Source: CAXMST01 sp964196325 (GTDB lineage Bacteria; Actinomycetota; Thermoleophilia; Solirubrobacterales; 70-9). Taken from it: a DNA stretch of 10,241 bases. Location of the stretch: assembly GCA_964196325.1 (NCBI GenBank), contig CAXMST010000201.1, positions 1 through 10,241 on the forward strand, in the 5' to 3' direction. The notes beneath the pieces were generated by a model. The model ran no database searches. It was given only the letters and a program-made list of their open reading frames with translations, and was not told the origin of the DNA. Of the stretch, positions 1-6,228 are shown piece by piece (position 1 is the stretch's first letter; each line of letters begins with the position of its first letter). The position numbers and the translations under genes were made by a program.

Positions 1-1
1 C

Positions 2-994
2 CTGAACCCGGTCGACCGGCCCGGTGCCGATGGCGACCATCTGCTGGTCGACTTCGTGGGCGAGGTGGATGACGTGCCGTTCGACGGCGGAACGGCCAAC
101 GACTACCTGCTCGAGCTCGGTGGCGAGTCGCTGATCGACGGCTTCGAGCAGGGCCTGATCGGGGCCGCGGCGGGTGAGGAGCGGAAGGTGGAGGTGACCT
201 TCCCCGACGACTACCACGCCGAGCTGCTGGCGGGCAAGCCGGCAGTGTTTACGGTGAGCGTCAAGGAGGTCCGCGAGAAGCAGTTGCCTGAGCTCGACGA
301 CGAGTTCGCCGCCGACAACTCGGACCTCGACACGGTGGAGGAGCTGCGCGCCGACATCGCGGGCAAGATTCTGCACGCGCAAGAGCACCGGGTCGAGGAC
401 GAGTATCGCGAGGCGGTGCTCGATGCCGTCGCGGCCGAGGCGAAGCTCGAGCTATCGGAGGAGCTGGTCGCCGCCCGGGCCGAGGAGCTCTGGGAGCGGA
501 TCGAGCGCCAGATCAGCGGCAGCGGGATGACCGCGGAGGCCTACTTGCAGATGCGGGGCAAAACGCGGGAGGAGGTTGTCGAGGAGGCCAAGCCGGACGC
601 TGAGCGCGGCCTGCGCCGCGAGGCGGTACTCGAGGCGATCGCGGAGGCCGAGTCGATCGAGGTCGACGAGGCAGAGATGCTCGAGGCGCTCGAGCCGCCC
701 GCCGGGCAGAAGGGCAAGCCCGAGAAGCTCCTGAAGCGGTTGCGCAACGAGGGGCGAGACGCGCTGTTGATCGAGGAGATCCGGCTACGGAAGGCGGCCG
801 ACCACCTGATCGAGGTCGCCGAGCCGATCCCGGCGGCCCAGGCGGAGGCCCGGGAGAAGATCTGGACCCCCGACGACGACAAGCCCAACGCCGCGGGCGA
901 GCTTTGGACCCCCGAGGGCTCAGGCCGCGAGCAGCCCGAGGCGGAGCACCAAGCCGAGCCCGACGAACCGTCCGAGCCCGACGAGGGGCGTTAG
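2..994 (+). CDS. tig: Trigger factor, ribosome-associated chaperone/prolyl isomerase (5' end outside window)
   Basis: Trigger factor binds near the ribosomal exit tunnel and shields nascent chains; its middle domain is an FKBP-type peptidyl-prolyl isomerase. The reading frame is open from base 2, giving 330 visible residues, so the N-terminal ribosome-binding domain (about 100-150 residues) lies upstream of the window. The first ~100 visible residues are the FKBP-like domain: VDFVGEVDDVPFDGG, YLLELGGESLIDGFEQGLIG and VTFPDDYHAELLAGKPAVF, followed by the family hallmark VREKQLPELDDEFA. The rest is the helical, Glu/Arg/Ala-rich substrate-binding C-domain. The last ~50 residues are an acidic, Pro-rich tail with two WTP motifs (KIWTPDDD and ELWTPEGS), probably disordered. 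The stop TAG is at 992-994. Position upstream of clpP and clpX fits the usual tig-clpP-clpX cluster. The identification is secure; only the true start is unknown. Confidence 0.95.
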   Translation: MNPVDRPGADGDHLLVDFVGEVDDVPFDGGTANDYLLELGGESLIDGFEQGLIGAAAGEERKVEVTFPDDYHAELLAGKPAVFTVSVKEVREKQLPELDDEFAADNSDLDTVEELRADIAGKILHAQEHRVEDEYREAVLDAVAAEAKLELSEELVAARAEELWERIERQISGSGMTAEAYLQMRGKTREEVVEEAKPDAERGLRREAVLEAIAEAESIEVDEAEMLEALEPPAGQKGKPEKLLKRLRNEGRDALLIEEIRLRKAADHLIEVAEPIPAAQAEAREKIWTPDDDKPNAAGELWTPEGSGREQPEAEHQAEPDEPSEPDEGR

Positions 995-1014
995 CCGGAC
1001 AGCTTCGAGACCCG

Positions 1015-1036
1015 TTCAGACCTTTTCGGTCTTGAA
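1015..1036. terminator. Possible hairpin between convergent tig and the exported-protein gene
   Basis: TTCAGACC (1015-1022) can pair with GGTCTTGAA (1028-1036), with one bulged T and a TTTTC loop. It covers the stop codon of the minus-strand gene and lies 21 bases past the tig stop, where a bidirectional terminator would be expected. There is no clear U-tract on either side, and the last codons of the minus gene limit what the sequence can be, so this is weak. Confidence 0.25.
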
Positions 1037-1456
1037 CTTGGTCTTCGGTGTCATGCAGTGGCCCGCGGTCTCGCCGGCGTCGAACTCGTTCGTCCTGATG
1101 AACCCGGAGACCTTCTTGCCGCCGTTTCGCACGGTCCCCGAGATCGTCAGCTTCGAGCCGTCCGCGTTCTTGAGCACTTCCTTGAAGTTGCCCTTCGGAG
1201 TCACGGTAGTCGGGTCCAGGGATTGGAAGCGGAAGAGGAAGTCGCCCTTGTCGCACTTGGTTGGGGCGCCGCTGGCCTTAAAGGCGCTGACCTTGCTGGG
1301 CTTGCCCTTGTTCTTGCTGACCCGCAGCGTTACCTCGGAATCCGGGACGCCAACAAGCTCACCGCTGTGTCGGATCTTCTTCGAAGCGGCCAGCCCCGGC
1401 GCCGCACCGACGACCAATACCGCGACTGCCAGTACCACCGCGAATAGCTTCTGCAT
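1016..1456 (-). CDS. Small exported protein of unknown function with two cysteines
   Basis: The product is 146 residues. Residues 1-23 form a classic Sec signal peptide: MQK, a hydrophobic core LFAVVLAVAVLVVGAA, then PGLA with likely cleavage before ASKK. The mature part (~123 residues) is Lys-, Thr-, Ser- and Gly-rich with alternating hydrophobic residues (VTLRVSKNKG, SKLTISGTVRNGGKKVSGF), suggesting a mainly beta-strand fold. It has exactly two cysteines, Cys68 (TKCDKG) and Cys134 (GHCMTP), which could form a disulfide after export. The start at 1456 is preferred over one 33 bases upstream because GGAGG lies 6 bases before it and the signal peptide begins there. The gene is convergent with tig and separated from the divergent clpP by 99 bases. 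Small secreted proteins of this style are common in Thermoleophilia (from memory); I recognise no named family and assign no function. Confidence 0.75.
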   Translation of the reverse strand: MQKLFAVVLAVAVLVVGAAPGLAASKKIRHSGELVGVPDSEVTLRVSKNKGKPSKVSAFKASGAPTKCDKGDFLFRFQSLDPTTVTPKGNFKEVLKNADGSKLTISGTVRNGGKKVSGFIRTNEFDAGETAGHCMTPKTKFKTEKV

Positions 1457-1462
1457 TGTGTC

Positions 1463-1467
1463 CCTCC
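1463..1467 (-). promoter_or_regulatory. Ribosome binding site of the exported-protein gene
   Basis: Read on the minus strand, AGGGAGGGA contains a perfect GGAGG core ending 6 bases before the ATG at 1456. It decides the start codon in favour of the one that opens directly with the signal peptide. Confidence 0.7.
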
Positions 1468-1540
1468 CTGGACTCGTGGTATTGGGCAAAACGCCTGGGT
1501 CCGATTTTGACAGGTCGCAGGGCCCGCGGGCGGGCTTCTA

Positions 1541-1546
1541 TAGACT
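1541..1546 (+). promoter_or_regulatory. Candidate -10 element of the clpP promoter
   Basis: TAGACT (within CTATAGACT) lies 9 bases upstream of the clpP ATG. It fits the TAnnnT -10 form used by housekeeping sigma factors of high-GC actinobacteria. Transcription from it would start only about 0-4 bases before the ATG, so the mRNA would be nearly leaderless, which agrees with the absence of a Shine-Dalgarno sequence upstream of clpP. The same hexamer precedes valS. No well-spaced -35 is visible; a TTGACA at 1507-1512 is 28 bases away, too far to pair with it. Confidence 0.45.
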
Positions 1547-1555
1547 GCCTCGCCG

Positions 1556-2143
1556 ATGAGCCCGATGGTTCCAATGGTGGTCGAGCAGACCTCGCGCGGC
1601 GAGCGCGCCTTCGATATCTACTCGCGCCTGCTGAACGAGCGGATCATCTTCCTTGGGACGCCGGTCAGCGAGGACATCGCGAACCTGGTCGTCGCGCAGC
1701 TGATCCACCTGGAGTCCGAGGATTCGGACAAGGACATCTCGATGTACATCAACTCGCCCGGTGGCTCGGTCTACGCCGGCCTCGCGATCTACGACACGAT
1801 GCAGTACATCAAGCCGGACGTGCAGACGATCTGCGTCGGGATCGCGATGAGCATGGGCGCGCTGCTGCTGGGCGGCGGCGAGAAGGGCAAGCGCTTGGCT
1901 ACCCCGAACTCCAAGATCCTGATTCACCAGGTGTCGTCGACGGGAATCGGTGGCCAGGCCTCCGATATCGAGATCCACGCGCGCGAGATCATCGAGACCC
2001 GCAAGCGCCTCGACGAGATCATCGCTCTGCACACCGGGCAGGAACTCGAGAAGGTCTCGACCGATACCGATCGCGACTATTTCATGAGCTCCGCGGAGGC
2101 TGTCGAGTACGGCCTCATCGATCGCGTTATCGAGAACCGCTGA
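1556..2143 (+). CDS. clpP: ATP-dependent Clp protease proteolytic subunit ClpP
   Basis: ClpP is the serine peptidase that forms a double-heptamer barrel and degrades proteins threaded in by ClpX or ClpC. The 195-residue product has the normal family length and no large propeptide. It opens with the conserved MVVEQTSRGERAFDIYSRLL, followed by YINSPGGSVYAGLAIYDTMQ with the SPGG oxyanion loop. By alignment with E. coli ClpP the catalytic triad is Ser99 (GIAMSMGALLL), His124 (ILIHQ) and Asp174 (DTDRDYF); DIEIHAREI belongs to the handle region. The nucleophile sits in AMSMG rather than the common AASMG. The ATG at 1556 has no Shine-Dalgarno but a TAGACT -10 element just upstream. Only one clpP copy is visible here; many actinobacteria carry two, so a partner may lie elsewhere. 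Its unfoldase ClpX is 2.7 kb downstream, separated by a pseudogene and a transporter. Confidence 0.97.
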   Translation: MSPMVPMVVEQTSRGERAFDIYSRLLNERIIFLGTPVSEDIANLVVAQLIHLESEDSDKDISMYINSPGGSVYAGLAIYDTMQYIKPDVQTICVGIAMSMGALLLGGGEKGKRLATPNSKILIHQVSSTGIGGQASDIEIHAREIIETRKRLDEIIALHTGQELEKVSTDTDRDYFMSSAEAVEYGLIDRVIENR

Positions 2144-2174
2144 GGCCGCCAGATCGGCCCGCGCTGCGGGCTCG

Positions 2175-3222
2175 TTGCAGCTCGTCGCTGAGGCCGGGCA
2201 GGTCCATGTCCGCGCCGGCGAGTGGCTGCTGCGCGAAGGAGCCGAGGCCGATTCCCTATACCTGGTTCGTTCCGATCGGCTCGAGGTTGTCGACGAGGGG
2301 CCTCCCGAGACTTTGATCAGGGCCGTGAGGCGGGGTCAGGCCTTGGGCGAGCCCGCTCTGTTGGGAAGTCGGCCAGGACCGCATCTGTCCGAGCGAGTCG
2401 CGACAGCGAGCTGATCGAACTCAGTCGAGACCGTTTCGACGCGTTGATCAGCAGCGTGCCGGCTTTTGCGATCGGTCTGACCCGGACGATGGGGGCCCAG
2501 TTGGCTGCCAATCGAGCGCCCGCGGCGGCCTCCAGGCCGAGGACGATTGCGGTTCTGGCCCTGGACGACGGCGCCCCGGCCCCGGCCGTGGCCCAGCTGC
2601 TGGCCAGGGCACTTCAAGGTCGCGGCAGCGTTGCGGAGCTGACCGCCGATCGAGATCGCTCCGGCGAGGCAATGGCTACGGCGCTTGACCGGGCTGAAGC
2701 TTCCTCCGACCGAGTGGTCTTGACCGCCGCGGTAGCGGTTCCGGGCGATGAGTGGAGCGACCTCTACCTGCGTGAGGCCGATCTGATCGTCGCGGTCACG
2801 CAGGGCAATCCAGGGCCGGCCTGGATCGACCGGCCGGCCGGCCTCAAGGGATGCGAGCTACTCGTGACCGGGCCTGGCATCCGAGCTGACGTAGTTGCGG
2901 CGCTCGAGCCCCGTGAGACGAGAGTGGTCAGGGAGGGGCGGATCTCCAGCAGAGAGTTGAGGCGATGGCCCGCCGATTCTGCGGCAAGGCACTTGGGGTC
3001 GTGTTCTCCGGCGGCGGCGCTCGGTGCTTCGCCCACCTCGGGGTGATGGACGAGATCAACGCGGCCGGTCTCGAGATCGATCGGAGCGCAGGCGTGAGCA
3101 TGGGATCCGTAGTCGGCGCGGGCATCGCTCTCGGCCACGAGCCCGGCACACTCGCCGATCGGCTGCCTGCCGGGATCAATGAAGCGAACCCGACCGGCCG
3201 TTGTCCCTACCGAAGCCGCTGA
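2175..3222 (+). pseudogene. Decayed cyclic-nucleotide-binding/patatin-like phospholipase gene (NTE/RssA type)
   Basis: Three consecutive pieces of one protein lie in three frames. Piece 1 (2175 to ~2370) is a cyclic-nucleotide-binding-like domain: HVRAGEWLLREGAEADSLYL, then RRGQALGEPALLG. Piece 2 (~2375 to ~2935) continues with RTASVRASRDSELIELSRDR and a middle region (VLALDDGAPAPAVAQLL, DRVVLTAA, LREADLIVAVTQG, GCELLVTGPG). Piece 3 (~2941-3222) begins a patatin domain: LGVVFSGGGARCFAHLGV, with the oxyanion-hole glycines, and the GVSMG nucleophile elbow at 3091-3105. Each join is best explained by one lost base, at ~2361-2375 and ~2934-2941; the second is in a G-rich run. After INEANPT (~3200) similarity stops, so most of the patatin domain, including the catalytic Asp motif, is missing. 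Intact relatives in this architecture link nucleotide sensing to lysophospholipase-type hydrolysis. It starts 31 bases after clpP. The N-terminal boundary is uncertain. Truncation makes function very unlikely even if the frameshifts were sequencing errors. Confidence 0.8.
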
Positions 3223-3240
3223 GCTGTCGGCGACATGTCC

Positions 3241-3270
3241 TTGCGCGCCTACAGGGGCGTTCCATAGCGT
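3241..3270 (+). promoter_or_regulatory. Candidate promoter for the sugar transporter gene
   Basis: TTGCGC (3241-3246) and TAGCGT (3265-3270) are separated by 18 bases, a reasonable -35/-10 pair of the TTGnnn/TAnnnT form. A transcript would begin around 3277-3280, almost at the in-frame TTG at 3281. This would give the transporter its own promoter immediately after the decayed patatin sequence. It is a pattern match only. Confidence 0.3.
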
Positions 3271-4673
3271 GGCTTTCGGTTTGAACCCTGACGAGGAGCA
3301 GATCAAGGCGAAATCGGTGCGGCGCAACGTCGTGCTGACAGCTGCCGTCGCCGGTTTCTCGGGCCTGTTGTTCGGCTACGACGCGGGGATCATCGCCACC
3401 GCGATGTTGTTCATTCGAGGCGATTTCGATCTCAGCAGCCTCGAGCAGGGGATCGTGATCAGTTCGGTGCCGATCGGCGCAGCGATAGGCGCCCTGGCTG
3501 CCTCGCGTCTTGCCGACACGGCCGGACGCCGGGTCACGATCATCAGCGCCGCCGCCGTCTTCATCGCCGGCGCGGCCCTCAGTGCGGCCGCCCCTGATGC
3601 AGTCGTCCTCACCGTGGCCAGGCTCGGGATCGGGGTCGCGATCGGCTTCGCGTCTGCCGCCGCACCGGTCTACATCGCCGAGATGGCGCCGCCCGAGGTT
3701 CGCGGCCGCCTCGTCACCTTCTTCCAGCTCGCGGTGACCGTCGGCATCCTGTCCGCCTACCTCGTCGGCTGGGCGTTCGAGCCGATCGACGGCTGGCGCT
3801 GGATGATGGGCGTCGGGATCGTGCCGGCAGTATTCCTGGGGATCGGGATGCTGCGCATGCCGAGGAGCCCGCGCTGGCTCGTGATGGTCGGTCGTGAGGA
3901 CGACGCGCGCGCGACGCTTGGCAGGATCCGCGTCAGCGATGCCGCGGTCGACGAGGAGATCGACGAGATCCAGAGGGCGGTAGCGGAAGAGCGGGGCGGC
4001 GGCTGGTCGGAGTTGCGCGAGCCCGTTGTTCGAGCGGCCCTGCTGGTCGGGGTGGGCCTGATGATCTTCTCCCAGATCACGGGAATCAACACCGTGATCT
4101 ACTACGCGCCGACAATCGTCCAGTTCACGGGTATTGACTCCGCTTCGGCCGCGATCCTCGCGGCGGTTGGGGTCGGAGTCGTCAACGTCGCCCTGACGAT
4201 CGTGGCGATCCGGGTGCTCGACCGGGTCGGACGCCGGCCGCTGCTGCTCGGCGGCTCAGCGGTGATGGCACTGGCCCTGTTCACCCTCGGCCTCGCCTTC
4301 CTGGGCAGCGATGAGGACACCTTCAGCTCGGTCTTGGCCCTGTCCAGCCCGATGATCTACGTCGGCGCCTACGCGGTTAGCCTCGGCCCGATCTTCTGGC
4401 TGATCAACTCCGAGATCTTCCCGCAGCGCGACCCGCGGCAAGGCGGTCTCGATCGGCACCACGACGAATTGGATTGCGAACTTCATCGTCGCGCTGACCT
4501 TCCTGTTGCTGATCGACGCGCTCGGGCGGACCGGCGCCTTCTGGCTCTACTCGGCGATCACGGTCTGCACGCTGATCTTCTGCTGGTGGCTCGTCCCCGA
4601 GACGAAGGGGCGGTCGCTCGAGGAGATCACCGAGGAATTCCGCAGGCGGGTCGGGGTCAGGGAGCAGCGCTGA
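3269..4673 (+). CDS. Sugar porter family MFS transporter, frameshifted near its C-terminus
   Basis: Sugar porters are 12-helix membrane proteins that take up sugars or polyols, often with protons. Family signatures appear in order: GFSGLLFGYDAGIIATAM (helix 1), RLADTAGRRVTI (loop 2-3), PVYIAEMAPPEVRGRL (loop 4-5), SPRWLVMVGREDDA, QITGINTVIYYAPTIVQFTG (helix 7), LDRVGRRPLLLGG (loop 8-9) and LINSEIFP (end of helix 10). The frame then becomes Arg/Asp/His-rich nonsense and runs on to 4735. One base further along the protein resumes cleanly: RGKAVSIGTTTNWIANFIVA, helices 11-12, and the hallmark PETKGRSLEEI, ending at TGA 4671-4673. The cause is one extra base, probably in the CCC run at 4432-4434. 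Corrected length is 467 residues, normal for the family. As read, helices 11-12 are lost, so it is a recent pseudogene or a sequencing error. Start candidates are GTG 3269 (AGGGG 10 bases upstream) and TTG 3281; ATG 3179 lies within the decayed patatin sequence. Substrate unknown. Confidence 0.85.
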
Positions 4674-4683
4674 GTGCCGCATT

Positions 4684-4712
4684 GCCGCTCCTGCTGTTGC
4701 AGGGGAAGCGGC
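4684..4712 (+). terminator. Hairpin after the transporter gene, possible terminator
   Basis: GCCGCT (4684-4689) pairs with AGCGGC (4707-4712) and inner CTGC (4691-4694) pairs with GCAG (4699-4702) around a TGTT loop, with an uneven internal loop. It begins 10 bases after the restored transporter stop codon and is followed by TTGGGT, with no long U-tract. Its position suits a terminator separating the transporter from clpX. Confidence 0.4.
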
Positions 4713-4769
4713 TTGGGTCCCGTAACAGGTCCTAGTCATCGCGGCCACCGCCGTTCCCTACTCTTTCGG

Positions 4770-4799
4770 GGGCGCGGACGGGCGCCCGACCTGAAGGAG
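4770..4799 (+). promoter_or_regulatory. clpX leader: hairpin followed by a strong ribosome binding site
   Basis: GGGCGC (4770-4775) and GCGCCC (4782-4787) can form a 6-bp stem with loop GGACGG. The Shine-Dalgarno AAGGAG (4794-4799) follows 6 bases later and lies 7 bases from the TTG at 4807, which fixes the start. A TACTCT at 4759-4764 could be a -10 box whose transcript would begin at about the hairpin. The ribosome binding site is clear; the hairpin and -10 are tentative. Confidence 0.55.
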
Positions 4800-4806
4800 A
4801 TCCCAC

Positions 4807-6105
4807 TTGGCACGCCCCACCGACTCGAACGAACAGCTGCTCTGCAGCTTCTGCGGCAAGTCCCAGCGGCAGGTCAAGAAACTGATCGCCGGCCCCGGCG
4901 TCTATATCTGCGACGAGTGCATCGACCTCTGCAACGAGATCATCGATGAGGAGCTCACCGTTGCGCCGAGATTCGAGCTGGAGTCGCTGCCGAAGCCGCG
5001 CGAGATCAGCGAGATCCTGAACGAGTATGTCGTCGGCCAGGATGCGGCGAAGCGCGCGCTTTCCGTTGCGGTCTACAACCACTACAAGCGTGTGCAGATG
5101 GCCGAGGAGGACGGGGCGACATCGGACGATTCGGTCGAGCTGCAGAAGTCGAACATCCTGATGCTGGGTCCGACCGGCTGCGGCAAGACGCTGCTGGCGC
5201 AGACACTTGCGCGGATCCTCAACGTGCCCTTCGCGATCGCCGACGCGACGGCGCTGACCGAGGCCGGCTACGTCGGTGAGGACGTCGAAAACATCCTTCT
5301 GAAGCTGATTCAGGCCGCCGACTACGACGTCAAGAAGGCCGAGACCGGGATCATCTACATCGATGAGATCGACAAGATCACGCGCAAGGCCGACAACCCC
5401 TCGATCACCCGTGACGTCTCTGGGGAGGGCGTGCAGCAGGCGCTGCTGAAGATCCTCGAGGGGACCAGCGCTTCGGTTCCGCCGCAGGGTGGGCGCAAGC
5501 ATCCCCACCAGGAGTTCCTGACCGTCGATACGACCAACATCCTGTTTCTTTGCGGCGGCTCGTTCGCCGGCCTCGATGATGTGATCGACAAGCGGATCGG
5601 CCAGCAGGGCATCGGCTTCGGTGCCGCGATGAGCTCACGCGAGGAAAAGGATGTGAGCGAGTTGTTCGCGGCGGTGCTACCGGAGGATCTGATGGAGTAC
5701 GGGCTGATCCCGGAGTTCATCGGCCGGATGCCGGTGATCGCGGCGATCAGCCAGCTCGAGCGCGAGGATCTGGTCACGATTCTGACCGAGCCCCGGAACT
5801 CGCTGACCAAGCAGTTCCAACGGCTCTTCGCCTTCGACGACATCGAGCTCGTCTTCGCCCCCGACTCGCTGCAGGCAATCGCCGACAAGGCGATCGAGCG
5901 CGAGACCGGGGCCCGGGGTCTGCGCTCGATCATCGAGGACACGCTCGAGGACGTCCAGTTCGAGTTGCCCTCGCGGCGCGACGTCAGCAAGTGTGTGGTG
6001 ACCCGTGAGACGATCGAGAAGGGCCTGAACCCGACCTTGGTCACGCAGGCCGCGCCGGCCGAGGACATCGCCGGGGACCTGCGCGACATCGAGGAGTCGG
6101 CCTGA
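4807..6105 (+). CDS. clpX: ATP-dependent Clp protease ATP-binding subunit ClpX
   Basis: ClpX is a hexameric AAA+ unfoldase that recognises tagged substrates and threads them into ClpP. The 432-residue product has the normal length and every expected element: an N-terminal C4 zinc-binding domain (Cys13, Cys16, Cys35, Cys38), Walker A GPTGCGKT (121-128), pore-1 loop GYVGED (154-159), Walker B IIYIDEID (182-189), RKH loop GRKH (229-232), the ClpP-docking IGF loop (269-271), the arginine-bearing PEFIGRMP (302-309) and sensor-2 GARGLR (368-373). All look functional. Translation starts with TTG, chosen because AAGGAG lies 7 bases upstream and the protein then begins MARPTDSNEQLLCSFCGKS, matching the family start. 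The C-terminus ends in an acidic tail. Its partner clpP is 2.7 kb upstream; the intervening damaged genes mean clpX probably has its own promoter. Confidence 0.98.
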   Translation: MARPTDSNEQLLCSFCGKSQRQVKKLIAGPGVYICDECIDLCNEIIDEELTVAPRFELESLPKPREISEILNEYVVGQDAAKRALSVAVYNHYKRVQMAEEDGATSDDSVELQKSNILMLGPTGCGKTLLAQTLARILNVPFAIADATALTEAGYVGEDVENILLKLIQAADYDVKKAETGIIYIDEIDKITRKADNPSITRDVSGEGVQQALLKILEGTSASVPPQGGRKHPHQEFLTVDTTNILFLCGGSFAGLDDVIDKRIGQQGIGFGAAMSSREEKDVSELFAAVLPEDLMEYGLIPEFIGRMPVIAAISQLEREDLVTILTEPRNSLTKQFQRLFAFDDIELVFAPDSLQAIADKAIERETGARGLRSIIEDTLEDVQFELPSRRDVSKCVVTRETIEKGLNPTLVTQAAPAEDIAGDLRDIEESA

Positions 6106-6115
6106 GCCAAGCGCG

Positions 6116-6140
6116 GCCGCGGGCTCAAGGGGCCCCCGGC
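6116..6140 (+). terminator. GC-rich hairpin after clpX, possible terminator
   Basis: GCCGCGGGC (6116-6124) and GCCCCCGGC (6132-6140) form a 9-bp stem with a single C-C mismatch and a 7-base loop. It starts 10 bases after the clpX stop and precedes the valS promoter candidate. There is no U-tract, as is common for high-GC actinobacterial terminators. Confidence 0.4.
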
Positions 6141-6211
6141 TAACGACCGTGGGCGACCTAAGTATCCCCAGTCGGTAGTCAGCGCGCCCATGGGTACGAG
6201 GGCGCAGCTTC

Positions 6212-6217
6212 TAGACT
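6212..6217 (+). promoter_or_regulatory. Candidate -10 element of the valS promoter
   Basis: TAGACT is preceded by CTTC, as in the clpP upstream region, and lies 11 bases before the ATG at 6229. A transcript from it would start about 4-6 bases before that ATG, so it would be nearly leaderless. This argues that the upstream in-frame ATG at 6190, which would lie before the transcription start, is not used. No clear -35 is visible. Confidence 0.45.
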
Positions 6218-6228
6218 CGCGCCTTCGA

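Noticed and set aside
1507..1512. A perfect TTGACA as the -35 element of clpP
   Set aside because: It is 28 bases from the TAGACT -10 candidate and no TAnnnT box lies 16-19 bases downstream of it, so it cannot be paired with confidence.
1456..2316. A 286-residue plus-strand open frame covering clpP in another frame
   Set aside because: Its composition (Arg/Asp/Gly/Pro-rich) is that of an out-of-frame reading, while ClpP in the neighbouring frame is complete with its catalytic triad.
3179..3268. ATG at 3179 as the start of the MFS transporter
   Set aside because: The bases after it also encode the NEANPT segment of the decayed patatin domain, and the 30 extra residues do not resemble a transporter N-terminus. 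Starts at 3269 or 3281 fit better.
5355..6191. A 278-residue minus-strand open frame opposite clpX
   Set aside because: It is Ser/Arg-rich without recognisable features and is fully explained as the complement of the ClpX coding sequence.
6190..6228. ATG at 6190 as the valS start
   Set aside because: It has no Shine-Dalgarno and lies upstream of the likely -10 box; the added MGTRAQLLDSRLR segment is not typical of ValRS.
6106..6228. A T-box or other riboswitch upstream of valS
   Set aside because: The intergenic space is only 123 bases, with one GC-rich hairpin near clpX and a likely promoter almost at the start codon, leaving no room for a leader element.
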